Assembly (NCBI GenBank): GCA_963522145.1
Contig: CAUQXI010000034.1
Span: 1-28,094 of the forward strand
Direction: 5' to 3'
DNA from: Mesorhizobium_B sp963522145
Lineage (GTDB): Bacteria > Pseudomonadota > Alphaproteobacteria > Rhizobiales > Rhizobiaceae
Length of the DNA: 28,094 nt
Position numbers and translations under genes: made by a program. Below the pieces are notes generated by a model. That model made no database searches. It was not told the origin of the DNA and saw only the letters and a program-made list of their open reading frames with translations. This document shows, piece after piece, positions 10,952 through 19,740 of this stretch. The stretch's first letter is position 1, and the number at the start of each line of letters is the position of its first letter.

Positions 10952-13222
10952 TCACAGCGGGATACCGTGCCGCTCCGCGAAGTCCTGAAGCTGCGCCCGG
11001 ACGGGAAGCTGGGCGTCCGACCCGTTCAACGCGCCATCAACCAGGCGCTCCAGTTCGGCGAGCGGCAGCTCCCGCACCATCGCCTTGACCGGTCCGATCG
11101 AGGCTGCCGACATGGAAATCGAGCGAAAGCCCACGCCTGCGAGTGCCATCGCCGATATCGGCTTGCCCGCGAGCTCGCCGCACAGCGTGACGGGCGTTTC
11201 CGTCCGCCTGCCCGCCTCGGCGATCTGCTTGAGCACGCGCAGGAAGGGCACGGACAGCGGATCGAAACGATTAGAGAGATGCGCGTTGCCGCGATCCGCC
11301 GCCATCACGAACTGGAACAGGTCGTTCGAGCCGACCGATACGAAGTCCACCCGGCTCATCAGTTCGTCCAGCTGCCACAGGAGCGAGGGCACTTCGATCA
11401 TGGCGCCGATCTTGAGCGTGGTCGGCAGGAGATGAGCGAAGCGGGCGAGATGGCGCACCTCGCGGTCGATCAGTTCGCGCGCCTGAGCGATCTCGCCGAG
11501 CTCCGTCACCATGGGCAGCATCACCCGCAACTCGCGCCCGCCGGCTGCCTTGAGCAAAGCGCGGATCTGCGTGCGCAGGAGCGTCGGCCGATCAAGCGTC
11601 AGGCGGATCGCGCGCCAGCCAAGCGCGGGGTTTTCCTCCTGCATGGAGGATTTGAAATAGGGCAGCACCTTGTCGCCGCCGATATCGATGGTGCGGAAGG
11701 TGACCGCTTTTCCGCCTGCGGCGTCGAGCACGTCTCGGTAAAGGCGTTCCTGCGCTTCCGCGCGCGGAAATGTGGCGGCCACCATGAACTGCAGCTCGGT
11801 GCGGAAGAGCCCGATGCCGCTCGCGCCCGACTCGGCAAGCTGCGGAAGGTCGACCGCCAGACCGGCATTCATCTGAAGTTCGATCGTCACGCCATCCCTG
11901 GTTTCGGACGGCTGCGCGCGGGACTCCCGGTAGAGCTCCTGGCGCCGCGCCCGGAACCGCGCCTTTTCGCCATAGGCCGCTTCCACATCCGTCTGCGGGC
12001 GCAGATGCACCTTGCCCTCGTCGCCGTCCACGATGATCGCGTCGCCATTCTCCGAAACGGAAACAGCGCCTTTCACCTGGCCCGCGACCGGGATGCCCAT
12101 CGCGCGTGCGACGATCACCACATGGCTGGTCACAGCGCCGTCCTCGAGCACCAGCCCGCGCAGCCGGTCGCGCGGATAGTCGAGCAGTTCGGCGGCTCCC
12201 ATGGAGCGCGCGACCACGATCGCGTCACGCGGCAGGTTGGCGGCCACGGCATCCGCCGTGCGCCCCATCAACTGGCGCAGCAGGCGGTTGGCGAGATCGT
12301 CGAAATCGCTCATCCGCTCGCGTAGGTAAGGGTCCGTCATGTGCATCATGCGCGCGCGCATGTCGCTCTGGACCTTTTCGACGGCTGCTTCCGCCGTCAA
12401 ACCGTTACGCACCGCTTCTTCGAGCCGGCGCACCCAGCCGCGATCATTTGCGAACATGCGATAGGCTTCGAGCACCGCGCGATGCTCGCCCTCGAACGCG
12501 ACGTCGCGCCGCGAGAGCATGTCATCGATCGAAAGCCGCAGCGAGCCCACTGCGCTTTCCAGGCGGTCAACCTCCTCGTTGGGATCCTCGGCGAAGAGGT
12601 TGTTGACCACCACGCGCGGCTCATGCAGCACCACATGCCCAAGCCCCACGCCTTCGTTGAACGAAAGGCCGCTGCACGAGACGGGACGTGTGACATCGAG
12701 TTCGAGGCCGGGCCGCGTGAGACGCGCGAGGTCGCCGGCAGCGATCATCTCCGCCAGCACCATGGCCACCGTTTCCAGCGCCTCGATCTCGTCGTCCTGA
12801 TACTGCCGCTTGGCGCGGTTCTGCACCACCAGAACGCCGAGCGTGCGACCAGCGCGAAGCACGGGCACGCCGAGGAAGGAGTTGTACACCTCCTCACCCG
12901 TTTCCGGCAGATAGGCGAAGGCGGGATGGCGCTGCGCGTCCGACAGGTTAAGCGCGCGCGCGCTTGCCGCGATCGTGCCGACGAGGCCTTGCCCCAGTGC
13001 CAGTTGGGCATGGTGGACGGCGTTCGGGTTCAAGCCCTCGGTGGCATAAAGCTCGAGCACCGAATCCGAGCGCAGCACGTAAAGGGAGCAGACCTCGGCG
13101 ACCATATTGCCGGCGATCTCATGAACGATGCGATCGAGCCGCGTCTGCGGCTCAAGCGCTTCGGCCATCAATTCGCGCAGGCGCTTGAGGAGAACGCGCG
13201 GGCCGCCGCCCGAGTTACGCAT
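10952..13222 (-). CDS. ptsP: Phosphoenolpyruvate-protein phosphotransferase PtsP (EI-Ntr)
   Basis: A 756-residue first enzyme of the nitrogen phosphotransferase system: it autophosphorylates from PEP and passes phosphate to NPr. An N-terminal GAF sensor domain (about residues 27-165), which in other bacteria senses the glutamine/2-oxoglutarate balance, is followed by the EI-like part. The phospho-acceptor is H367 in VTSHVVIVARAMGIP, and the PEP-binding TIM-barrel domain has VTLCGELAGKP with catalytic C681. The GAF domain separates it from sugar-PTS enzyme I. The start at 13222 has GGAAG about 7 bases before the ATG. It lies 94 bases after lysC and leads into prfA; NPr and EIIA-Ntr are not in the window. 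Confidence 0.97.
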   Translation of the reverse strand: MRNSGGGPRVLLKRLRELMAEALEPQTRLDRIVHEIAGNMVAEVCSLYVLRSDSVLELYATEGLNPNAVHHAQLALGQGLVGTIAASARALNLSDAQRHPAFAYLPETGEEVYNSFLGVPVLRAGRTLGVLVVQNRAKRQYQDDEIEALETVAMVLAEMIAAGDLARLTRPGLELDVTRPVSCSGLSFNEGVGLGHVVLHEPRVVVNNLFAEDPNEEVDRLESAVGSLRLSIDDMLSRRDVAFEGEHRAVLEAYRMFANDRGWVRRLEEAVRNGLTAEAAVEKVQSDMRARMMHMTDPYLRERMSDFDDLANRLLRQLMGRTADAVAANLPRDAIVVARSMGAAELLDYPRDRLRGLVLEDGAVTSHVVIVARAMGIPVAGQVKGAVSVSENGDAIIVDGDEGKVHLRPQTDVEAAYGEKARFRARRQELYRESRAQPSETRDGVTIELQMNAGLAVDLPQLAESGASGIGLFRTELQFMVAATFPRAEAQERLYRDVLDAAGGKAVTFRTIDIGGDKVLPYFKSSMQEENPALGWRAIRLTLDRPTLLRTQIRALLKAAGGRELRVMLPMVTELGEIAQARELIDREVRHLARFAHLLPTTLKIGAMIEVPSLLWQLDELMSRVDFVSVGSNDLFQFVMAADRGNAHLSNRFDPLSVPFLRVLKQIAEAGRRTETPVTLCGELAGKPISAMALAGVGFRSISMSAASIGPVKAMVRELPLAELERLVDGALNGSDAQLPVRAQLQDFAERHGIPL

Positions 13223-13288
13223 GGTCAGTCTTCCACTTCAATGCTTCGCGGTTCTTCGCAGGCGCACTCCCCGGCGCGTGTCTCGCTC

Positions 13289-13310
13289 GAAGCGGGCCTG
13301 ATCCCGCTTC
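13289..13310 (-). other. GC hairpin between lysC and ptsP
   Basis: A perfect 8-bp stem (GAAGCGGG with CCCGCTTC) with a 6-base loop lies just past the lysC stop. No U-tract follows on the minus strand, so it may be a weak or Rho-assisted terminator, or an mRNA-stabilising 3' structure. Confidence 0.45.
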
Positions 13311-13316
13311 CGCACC

Positions 13317-14570
13317 CTAATGCTTATCGAGGCCGTAAACCGAATGCAAAGTCCGCACGGCAAGTTCGGTATAAGGCCCGTCGATCAGGATCGAAATCTT
13401 GATCTCGGAGGTCGTGATCGCGCGGATGTTGATCGAGCGGTCGGCCAGCGCCTTGAAAGCGGTCGCGGCCACGCCGGCATGGGACCGCATGCCGATGCCG
13501 ATCACCGACACCTTGGACATGCCCTCCTCGTGCTGAAGCACGTCGAAGCCGATCTCGGGGCGATTGCGCTCCAGCACGGCGAGCGCCTTCGGCGCGTCGC
13601 CTGAGGGCACGGTGAAGGTCATGTCTGTGCGCGAGCCGTCTTCGGAAATGTTCTGAACGATCATGTCCACGTTGATGTTGGCGTCCGCCAGCGGCCCGAA
13701 GATGCCCGCGGCAACCCCGGGACGGTCTGATACGCGGCGAAGCGAGATCTGCGCTTCATCCTTGGCATAGGCGATTCCAGTGACGACTTCGCTTTCCACG
13801 ATCTCATCCTCAGGGCAAATCAGGGTTCCGGGCGGGTTCAGGAGGTCGCCCATGCCAGGCGCATCGGGATCGGCAAAGGACGAGCGCACGAAAGTGCGCA
13901 CGCGATGCACCATGGCCAGCTCAACCGAACGCACCTGAAGCACCTTGGCGCCGAGCGAGGCCATCTCCAGCATTTCCTCGAAGGAGATTTTAGCGAGCCG
14001 CCGTGCCTTGGGCTCGATGCGCGGATCGGTGGTATAAACGCCGTCTACATCCGTATAGATGTCGCAGCGATCCGCCTTCAAGGCGGCGGCGATCGCAACC
14101 GCCGAGGTATCCGACCCGCCGCGTCCGAGCGTCGCGATGCGGTTGTCCGGCGCAAGGCCCTGGAATCCCGCAATCACCGCGACCTGACCGCGCTTGAAGC
14201 GCTCGATGATCTCGCTGCCGTCGATCTCCTTGATGCGCGCGGCGCCGTGGGCGCCGTCGGTGCGGATCGGGATCTGCCAGCCCTGCCAGGAACGCGCGTC
14301 CACGCCCTCGGCCTGGAGCGCGATGGCGACGAGGCCGGATGTCACCTGCTCGCCGGATGCGACCACCGTGTCGTATTCCCGCGCATCGTGCATTGCCGAG
14401 GCGGCTCTCGTCCAGCCGACAAGCTCATTGGTCTTGCCCGACATCGCCGACACCACCACGGCCACTTCGTGACCGGCATCGACCTCGCGTTTCACATGGC
14501 GCGCCACCACGCGGATGCGGTCGATATCGGCGACGGAGGTGCCGCCGAACTTCATCACGATACGCGCCAC
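13317..14570 (-). CDS. lysC: Aspartate kinase
   Basis: A 417-residue enzyme phosphorylating L-aspartate, the first step to lysine, threonine, methionine and diaminopimelate. KFGGTS is at 7-12 in the amino-acid-kinase domain, with GRGGSDT at 149-155 in the active site. Two C-terminal ACT domains (about 266-330 and 352-415) indicate allosteric feedback by end-product amino acids. It is monofunctional, with no homoserine dehydrogenase part. The start is taken as GTG at 14570, giving MARIVMKFGGTS as in relatives; ATG at 14555 would remove five residues. The upstream continuation of the frame runs into the divergent promoter region and is not coding. It may head the ptsP-prfA-prmC run, with a hairpin in between. 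Confidence 0.96.
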   Translation of the reverse strand: MARIVMKFGGTSVADIDRIRVVARHVKREVDAGHEVAVVVSAMSGKTNELVGWTRAASAMHDAREYDTVVASGEQVTSGLVAIALQAEGVDARSWQGWQIPIRTDGAHGAARIKEIDGSEIIERFKRGQVAVIAGFQGLAPDNRIATLGRGGSDTSAVAIAAALKADRCDIYTDVDGVYTTDPRIEPKARRLAKISFEEMLEMASLGAKVLQVRSVELAMVHRVRTFVRSSFADPDAPGMGDLLNPPGTLICPEDEIVESEVVTGIAYAKDEAQISLRRVSDRPGVAAGIFGPLADANINVDMIVQNISEDGSRTDMTFTVPSGDAPKALAVLERNRPEIGFDVLQHEEGMSKVSVIGIGMRSHAGVAATAFKALADRSINIRAITTSEIKISILIDGPYTELAVRTLHSVYGLDKH

Positions 14571-14755
14571 GACGCTTCTCGCCTTTTGAACCGGAACGGG
14601 CGGCAGGCTCGCCGCCAAAAGAAAACGCCCGGGTACTGAACCCAAGGCGCGAGGGACGCGAGTTCCATAGTCCAAAGCCGGCACGCGGCGCAAGACGGCT
14701 TGCGGCAGGCTCAAGACGGCGCGAGATAACTGCCTGCTCGGACGAAAGGGAATCC
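14571..14755. other. Divergent promoter region between lysC and the ChaC gene
   Basis: This 185-base stretch must carry promoters for both directions. Candidates are weak: for example TTGCGG and GATAAC with 19-base spacing on the plus strand. A 6-bp GGCGGC/GCCGCC hairpin lies in the lysC leader side. I see no riboswitch and no leader peptide rich in Lys or Thr codons. Confidence 0.4.
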
Positions 14756-15484
14756 ATGACACGACCCCGCCAGATGCGCCTGACGGCGCGCCACGTCGCG
14801 GCGGCGGGAGAAGCGACGGCGGACCCCGGCTTCCAGGTATTTCCCGGAATGCGTGAGGCGACCCCCAATGATTTCGACCACGTCGTGACCGAACTCGTCG
14901 CGCAGGCCCCGGCCGACGGCTTCTGGGTGTTTGCCTATGGCTCGCTGATCTGGAACCCGGACTTCGATCATACCGAGCAGCGCATCGCATTGGCGCCCGG
15001 CTGGCGGCGCAGGTTCTGCCTCGGCTGGGATTACCGGTTCCGCGGCAGCCGCGAGCGGCCGGGACTGATGCTCGCGCTCGACAGGGGCGGCGCCTGTCGC
15101 GGTGTCGTCTTCCGTCTGCCGCCGGATGCGGTCAAGCCCAACATGGATCGGCTGATCCGCCGCGAGATGAGCATGGTGCCGACCGCCTTCCCGCCGCGCT
15201 GGATCAGCGTCCAAACGCCCGAAGGTCCGCTCAAGGCGCTGACCTTTGCCATGGATCGCGGGAGCGGCCGCTACGTGACGGGGCTGAGCGACGAAGCGAT
15301 GGCCGATGTACTGGCGACCGCGTGCGGCTTTCGCGGTTCCATGGCGGAATATCTCTTCGCCACCGTTGCCAAGCTCGAGGAGATGGGCATCCACGACCGT
15401 CATCTCTGGCGCATGCAGGAACTTGTCGCCGAGCGCATCGAACATGCGAATGGCTGGGCAAGCGAGCGCATTATGCCCGCTTGA
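14756..15484 (+). CDS. Glutathione-specific gamma-glutamylcyclotransferase (ChaC family)
   Basis: A 242-residue cytosolic enzyme predicted to split glutathione into 5-oxoproline and Cys-Gly. The substrate-binding loop YGSL is at 61-64 in VFAYGSLIWNP, and the catalytic glutamate is probably E137 in RREMSM, as in ChaC proteins. The length fits bacterial ChaC. The start at 14756 has AAAGGG 6 bases upstream; a longer in-frame extension to 14339 is antisense to lysC and is rejected. It sits between lysC (divergent) and ubiG (47 bases downstream, same strand). Other glutathione-linked genes (glutaredoxin, nitrilase-type amidase) lie 2-4 kb away. The exact substrate is inferred from the family. Confidence 0.92.
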   Translation: MTRPRQMRLTARHVAAAGEATADPGFQVFPGMREATPNDFDHVVTELVAQAPADGFWVFAYGSLIWNPDFDHTEQRIALAPGWRRRFCLGWDYRFRGSRERPGLMLALDRGGACRGVVFRLPPDAVKPNMDRLIRREMSMVPTAFPPRWISVQTPEGPLKALTFAMDRGSGRYVTGLSDEAMADVLATACGFRGSMAEYLFATVAKLEEMGIHDRHLWRMQELVAERIEHANGWASERIMPA

Positions 15485-15531
15485 CTTCGATGGTACGAAC
15501 GCGGCTTCTGCCTCCGCAGGAGACAGTTTTC

Positions 15532-16284
15532 ATGAGCGACGCCGCGCGCACAACGATCGATCAGACCGAAGTCGAGCGGTTTTCGCGGCTTGCCGCCGAA
15601 TGGTGGAATCCGACCGGCAAATTCAAGCCACTGCACAAGTTCAATCCCGTGCGCCTGGCCTATATCCGCGATCAGGTGGCCGCGCGCTTCAACCGCGACA
15701 TCCGTGCGCCTCGCCCGTTTGACGGGCTGCGCTTTCTCGATATCGGCTGCGGCGGCGGCCTGATGAGCGAGCCCATGGCCCGGCTTGGCGCAACCGTGGT
15801 CGGCGCCGATGCTTCCGCCACCAATATCGAGGTCGCGAAGCTCCACGCGGCACAGGGCGATCTCGCGATCGACTACCGCGCCACGACCGCCGAATCGCTG
15901 GCCGATGCCGGCGAAACCTTCGACGTGATCCTCAACCTCGAAGTGGTGGAGCATGTGTCGGATGTGAATCTCTTCATTGAGAAGTGCGGTGCGATGGTGC
16001 GGCCTGGCGGCATCATGTTCGTGGCAACCATCAACCGGACGCTGAAGGCGCTTGGCCTCGCCATTGTCGGAGCCGAATATGTGCTGGGCTGGCTGCCGCG
16101 CGGAACGCATCAGTATGAGAAGCTGGTGCGGCCGGAGAAACTCGACCGTGCCCTGACGCAGGCCGGGCTCCAAACGATCGAACGGGTCGGCGTGACCTAC
16201 AATCCGCTTGCCGATCGCTGGGGCCGCTCGACGGACACGGATGTCAACTACATGGTGCTGGCCGAAAAGCGGCGCATGCTTTGA
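15532..16284 (+). CDS. ubiG: Ubiquinone biosynthesis O-methyltransferase UbiG
   Basis: A 250-residue SAM-dependent enzyme catalysing both O-methylations in ubiquinone synthesis (2-polyprenyl-6-hydroxyphenol and 3-demethylubiquinol). The family start is clear (EVERFSRLAAEWWNPTGKF). Motif I LDIGCGGGLMSEP is at 69-81 and the acidic SAM-ribose residue is in GADAS at 91-95. The C-terminal HQYEKLVRPEKL and VTYNPLADRW blocks are typical UbiG. AGGAGA lies about 8 bases before the ATG at 15532. It ends 6 bases from the stop of the convergent EamA transporter gene. Divergence from lysC is usual in rhizobia, here with the ChaC gene between. Confidence 0.97.
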   Translation: MSDAARTTIDQTEVERFSRLAAEWWNPTGKFKPLHKFNPVRLAYIRDQVAARFNRDIRAPRPFDGLRFLDIGCGGGLMSEPMARLGATVVGADASATNIEVAKLHAAQGDLAIDYRATTAESLADAGETFDVILNLEVVEHVSDVNLFIEKCGAMVRPGGIMFVATINRTLKALGLAIVGAEYVLGWLPRGTHQYEKLVRPEKLDRALTQAGLQTIERVGVTYNPLADRWGRSTDTDVNYMVLAEKRRML

Positions 16285-16290
16285 GGCCGT

Positions 16291-17181
16291 TCAGCCGGTG
16301 CGGCTCTGCGCGCGCGTGGTCATGAGCACGCCGACGGCGATCACGGCGGCGCCGGCCCAGGTCAACAGCCCATAGCACTCGCCGAGGAACGCGGTGCCGG
16401 ACAAAAGGCCGAGTGCTGCCGCGATGTAGCTGATCTGGCTGAGATAAACCGGCCCGCCCACCGCCTGGAGGCGGAAAAAGAATGCGAACATCAGGGAAGC
16501 CGAGGCGACTTGCGCCGCGACCAGCAGCGGGAGCTCGCCGAGCGGCCCGAACGCGCCCGGCCCTTCCAGCGCCATGATGCCGACCAGCAGCATCGCAGCC
16601 GCCGTGAGATGGCTCCCCGCCGCAAGCTGGATCGGCCCCGTATTCTCCGGCCAGTCGAGGCTGCGATAAACATTGCCCGCCGCAAGAAACACGGGAAGCA
16701 TAAGCCCCATCAGCACCCAGAACGGCTCGGCCGGCGTTTCTGCCCGGCCACGCGTCAGCGTAACCAAGACTGCGCCTGCGAACCCCACCGCGATGCCGGC
16801 AATGCCGAGGCGGTTCGGGCGGCGCAGCCGGAGCAGGATCGAGAACACCAGCGTGAACACGGGCGAAAGCGTGTACATCACGCCGGTGTAGCCCACGCCC
16901 AGATGCGAGACCGTGGAAACCAGCAGAAGGTTCGGAACCGCATAGGAAACGGCGGCCGTGACAACGAAGTAGCGCAACCGCCGGCCGTCGAGCGGGACAC
17001 CTTGCCCGCGCAGGCAAAGCGCCAGAAAGAGAACGCATCCCGCCCCACCCGAGATCACAAGGGCCCAAAGCATCGCTGAGGCGCCGGCCGCTCCAGCCAG
17101 CCGGGCGAAAGGCAGCGTCAATCCCAGAAGGGTGCCGGTGACAAGCAGAAGGCCCAAGGCCGAGTTCCAGAGGATGCGCAT
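16291..17181 (-). CDS. EamA/DMT-superfamily transporter
   Basis: A 296-residue inner-membrane protein built of two EamA repeats (about residues 5-140 and 150-290), with around ten hydrophobic segments. A typical boundary is SPVFTLVFSILLRLRRPNRLGIAG, the end of repeat one, where a Pro-containing helix is followed by a basic cytoplasmic turn. Family members export amino acids, metabolites or drugs; nothing here identifies the substrate. The start at 17181 lacks a good ribosome site and lies 24 bases after the DUF1178 gene, suggesting it is the last gene of the comF-grxC-amidase-DUF1178 run. It converges on ubiG with a 6-base gap. Confidence 0.9.
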   Translation of the reverse strand: MRILWNSALGLLLVTGTLLGLTLPFARLAGAAGASAMLWALVISGGAGCVLFLALCLRGQGVPLDGRRLRYFVVTAAVSYAVPNLLLVSTVSHLGVGYTGVMYTLSPVFTLVFSILLRLRRPNRLGIAGIAVGFAGAVLVTLTRGRAETPAEPFWVLMGLMLPVFLAAGNVYRSLDWPENTGPIQLAAGSHLTAAAMLLVGIMALEGPGAFGPLGELPLLVAAQVASASLMFAFFFRLQAVGGPVYLSQISYIAAALGLLSGTAFLGECYGLLTWAGAAVIAVGVLMTTRAQSRTG

Positions 17182-17205
17182 GGGGAAGAGCCGGTGCGAA
17201 GCCGG

Positions 17206-17631
17206 TCAGTTCCGCTCGTCGGGAAACTGCGGCAGCGGCAGGAATTCGACGCCGTCCTCATGAAGGCTCGCGGCTTCCTCCGCCGTGGCGCGTCCATAGA
17301 TGCCGCGCGCTTCCGTTTCGCCGAAATGGATCTTCCGGGCTTCCTCGGCAAAGCGCTCGCCGACATCTTCAGCGCCCGCCCGCATCTTCTCGCCCAGCGC
17401 CTTGAGTTCGCCCATGATCCGCTTCTGGTCCGCGCTCAGCGCGAGCGCAACCGATTCACGCTTGCGCGCCGTGTATACTGCAGGCGCCATCAGGGCCTTT
17501 GCCACCTTGCCTGAGCCGCAGACAGGGCACTCCACGAAGCCGCGCTTTGACTGGGCGTCGAAGTCGCCATTGTCACGAAACCAGCCCTCGAAATCGTGGC
17601 CGCTGCCGCAGTGAAGCGAGAACTTGATCAA
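17206..17631 (-). CDS. DUF1178 family protein with zinc-ribbon-like cysteines
   Basis: A 141-residue protein of the DUF1178 family, common next to the nitrilase-family gene in alpha- and betaproteobacteria. The N-terminus MIKFSLHCGSGHDFEGWF and the CPVC pair (C35, C38), with C8 and H12, look like a small zinc ribbon. The rest is helical and charged. The function is unknown to me. Its ATG overlaps the stop of the amidase gene by 4 bases (ATGA), so the two are probably translationally coupled. Confidence 0.93.
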   Translation of the reverse strand: MIKFSLHCGSGHDFEGWFRDNGDFDAQSKRGFVECPVCGSGKVAKALMAPAVYTARKRESVALALSADQKRIMGELKALGEKMRAGAEDVGERFAEEARKIHFGETEARGIYGRATAEEAASLHEDGVEFLPLPQFPDERN

Positions 17632-18482
17632 GATGCCGCGCCCTCGATTGCCTGCATTCCGGCCTGATCAACAGAGAACTCACGCGCATTCTTGAGATTC
17701 GGCACCTTGGCACGAGCGTCTGACGAACGCGCGGGGTCGATCTCGGCCATCACCACGCACGGCTCGTCTCCGGGTGCCTCCGCCACGACCTGTCCCCATG
17801 GATCGACGATCATCGAATGGCCAAAGGTTTCGCGCCCATCCTCGTGCAGGCCGCCTTGCGCGGCGGCCACCACCCAGGCGCCGTTCTCGATCGCGCGGGC
17901 GCGCAGGAGAACATGCCAATGCGCTTCTCCGGTCTGGCGGGTGAATGCCGCGGGCAGGGTCAGCACCTGCGCGCCTGCCAGCGCCTCCGCACGAAAAAGC
18001 TGCGGGAAGCGGAGGTCGTAACAGATCGCGAAGCCGAGCGTGATCCCGTCGACGTCCGCGACAAGCGCGTTTCGCCCTGCCGCATAGGTGGCCGATTCGC
18101 GCCAGCTTTCGCCGCGGTCGAGATCGACGTCGAACATATGGATCTTGTCATAGGTCGCGCGAAGCGTGCCGTCCGGCGAGAACAGGAAGCCGCGATTGGC
18201 GACCTTGCCGTCGGCGCGTGCGATAGCTGTCGAGCCGAGATGAAACCACACGCCAAGCTCGCGCGCGAGATCATGCGCGGCGGCGACCACCGGATCGCGT
18301 TCCTCCGGCTGCAGGATCGTCTTGAGCGCTTCGCGGTCACGCAAAAGCGCACCGGTCATTTCCGGCGTCTGCAGATAGCCCGCGCCACGGCCCGCCGCCT
18401 CGCGGGCAAGTTCCGCCATCGCACGGATATTGCGCTCCGGGCTCGTGCCCGAGCGCATCTGAAGCGCGGCGGCTTTCAGCAT
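17628..18482 (-). CDS. Carbon-nitrogen hydrolase, probable deaminated-glutathione amidase (Nit family)
   Basis: A 284-residue nitrilase-superfamily amidase. The catalytic triad is visible: E41 in TPEMTG, K113 in YDKIHMFDV and C154 in GFAICYDLRFP. The YDKIHMFDVD and RFPQLFR blocks resemble the Nit1/Nit2 branch, whose bacterial members hydrolyse deaminated glutathione, a repair of transaminase side products; omega-amidase is the alternative. The gene lies 2 bases after grxC and overlaps the DUF1178 gene by 4 bases. A glutaredoxin immediately upstream fits a glutathione role, but the substrate is inferred. Confidence 0.93.
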   Translation of the reverse strand: MLKAAALQMRSGTSPERNIRAMAELAREAAGRGAGYLQTPEMTGALLRDREALKTILQPEERDPVVAAAHDLARELGVWFHLGSTAIARADGKVANRGFLFSPDGTLRATYDKIHMFDVDLDRGESWRESATYAAGRNALVADVDGITLGFAICYDLRFPQLFRAEALAGAQVLTLPAAFTRQTGEAHWHVLLRARAIENGAWVVAAAQGGLHEDGRETFGHSMIVDPWGQVVAEAPGDEPCVVMAEIDPARSSDARAKVPNLKNAREFSVDQAGMQAIEGAAS

Positions 18483-18484
18483 CC

Positions 18485-18748
18485 TCAGGCAGCGCCTTGC
18501 AGCAGCGCATCGAGGCGACCGGCCTGCTCCAGCGCGTGGAGGTCGTCACAGCCGCCCACATGTGTTTCGCCGATGAAGATCTGCGGAAAGGTCGAGCGGC
18601 CGTTCGCGCGGACGATCATCTCCTGCCGCAGTTCCGGCGAAAAGCTCGCATCATGCTCGGTGTAGGCAACGCCCTTGGTGTCCAGAAGCCGCTTGGCGGC
18701 AGTGCAATAGCCGCACCCCATCCGCGTATAGATCGTCACATCCTGCAT
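18485..18748 (-). CDS. grxC: Glutaredoxin 3
   Basis: An 87-residue dithiol glutaredoxin that uses glutathione to reduce disulfides and mixed glutathione disulfides. The active site CGYC is at 12-15, cis-proline P55 in TFPQIFIG, and the glutathione-binding GGCDDL at 65-70. The length is normal for GrxC. The start at 18748 has GGAG about 9 bases upstream; longer in-frame extensions run into comF antisense-like sequence. It lies 41 bases after comF and 2 bases before the amidase gene, so it is probably in one operon with both. Confidence 0.97.
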   Translation of the reverse strand: MQDVTIYTRMGCGYCTAAKRLLDTKGVAYTEHDASFSPELRQEMIVRANGRSTFPQIFIGETHVGGCDDLHALEQAGRLDALLQGAA

Positions 18749-18789
18749 GCTGCCGGCTCCAGAAGTTTGCGGCGCTATATAGGCGGTCG

Positions 18790-19638
18790 TCAGCCGTCCC
18801 GAAAGTCCCAGTCTTCGGGGGTGTCGCTGCTGCCGGGAATGACGCGCGCGAAAGTCAGCACGTCCACGCCGCCTGCCCCACCCTTGCGGAGCGCGCGCGC
18901 CACCGCGTTCAGCGTGGCGCCTGTGGTGTAAACATCGTCCACGACGAGCACGCGCTTGCCTCGCACCGTCTCCAGCGCCCTCTCCGGCACGGCGAACGCC
19001 GCGCGCACATTGGCCTCCCGCTCCCGCTTCCTCAGGCCCACTTGCTGACGCGTAGGCTTCCGGCGAACCAGCGCTTCTGGGGCGAACCGGACCGCGGCGT
19101 TCCGGGCGATCACGCGGCCCAGTTCGGCCGACTGGTTGAAGCGCCGCGACCAGAAGCGCCGCCAGTGCAGTGGAACCGGCACGATCAGGTCGGCTTGCGC
19201 GATCAGGTCCGCGCCCGCGCGCGCCATCCATCGCGCCATAGGCGGCGCGAGGTCGGTACGGTCGCCATATTTGAGGCCGCGCACCATCTGTCCCGCCACA
19301 CCATCATAGATCACGGCGGCGCGCGCCCGATCGAATTGCGGCGGATAGGCGATCGCTTCAGGCGAAACGGCGCCTTCTCCCATGTCATAGGCGAACGGCG
19401 TTCCCAACACGTCGCAGACCGGCTTCTCGATAAGTCGCAGCTTCGGCCAGCAGTGCCCGCACAGCGCCCCCGGCTCGGCCACGATCCGGCGGCAGCCGAA
19501 GCAGACGGGCGGAAACAGAAGTCGGCCGGCCTCTGTAAAAAGCCGGGTCGCCACGGAGCGGATGCGGCGCGGAGCTGCACGCTCGACCTCCAACCCATCA
19601 TCCCTTGCCGCATTGACCGCGAGATCGATCTCCTCCAT
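18790..19638 (-). CDS. comF: ComF family phosphoribosyltransferase-like protein
   Basis: A protein of about 282 residues in the ComF/GntX family: an N-terminal zinc finger (C46, C49, C60, C63 in PPVCFGC...ALCGHC) followed by a type I phosphoribosyltransferase fold. The PRPP-binding loop VLVVDDVYTTGATL is at 230-243. ComF is required for DNA uptake in Bacillus and Haemophilus, but it is present in many bacteria not known to be competent, so the role here is open. The start at 19638 is chosen for a strong GGAGG with 5-base spacing; ATG at 19671 adds 11 residues and has a poor site. It heads a leftward run with grxC and diverges from the methyltransferase-like gene. Confidence 0.9.
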   Translation of the reverse strand: MEEIDLAVNAARDDGLEVERAAPRRIRSVATRLFTEAGRLLFPPVCFGCRRIVAEPGALCGHCWPKLRLIEKPVCDVLGTPFAYDMGEGAVSPEAIAYPPQFDRARAAVIYDGVAGQMVRGLKYGDRTDLAPPMARWMARAGADLIAQADLIVPVPLHWRRFWSRRFNQSAELGRVIARNAAVRFAPEALVRRKPTRQQVGLRKREREANVRAAFAVPERALETVRGKRVLVVDDVYTTGATLNAVARALRKGGAGGVDVLTFARVIPGSSDTPEDWDFRDG

Positions 19639-19740
19639 CCCCACCTCCGCCGGAGCCACGACAATCTCCATCTCCGCATACCGCGTCCAGCGAATTTTCG
19701 CTCATCGGTTGAAGCAGGTTGCGCGAAGGATTTCATTTCC

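Noticed and set aside
10334..12325. Open frame of 663 codons antisense to ptsP and the prfA start
   Set aside because: It spans two genuine genes on the other strand and has no family resemblance.
14571..14755. Amino-acid attenuator or lysine riboswitch ahead of lysC
   Set aside because: No leader peptide with Lys/Thr runs and no riboswitch-like conserved structure could be recognised in this short stretch.
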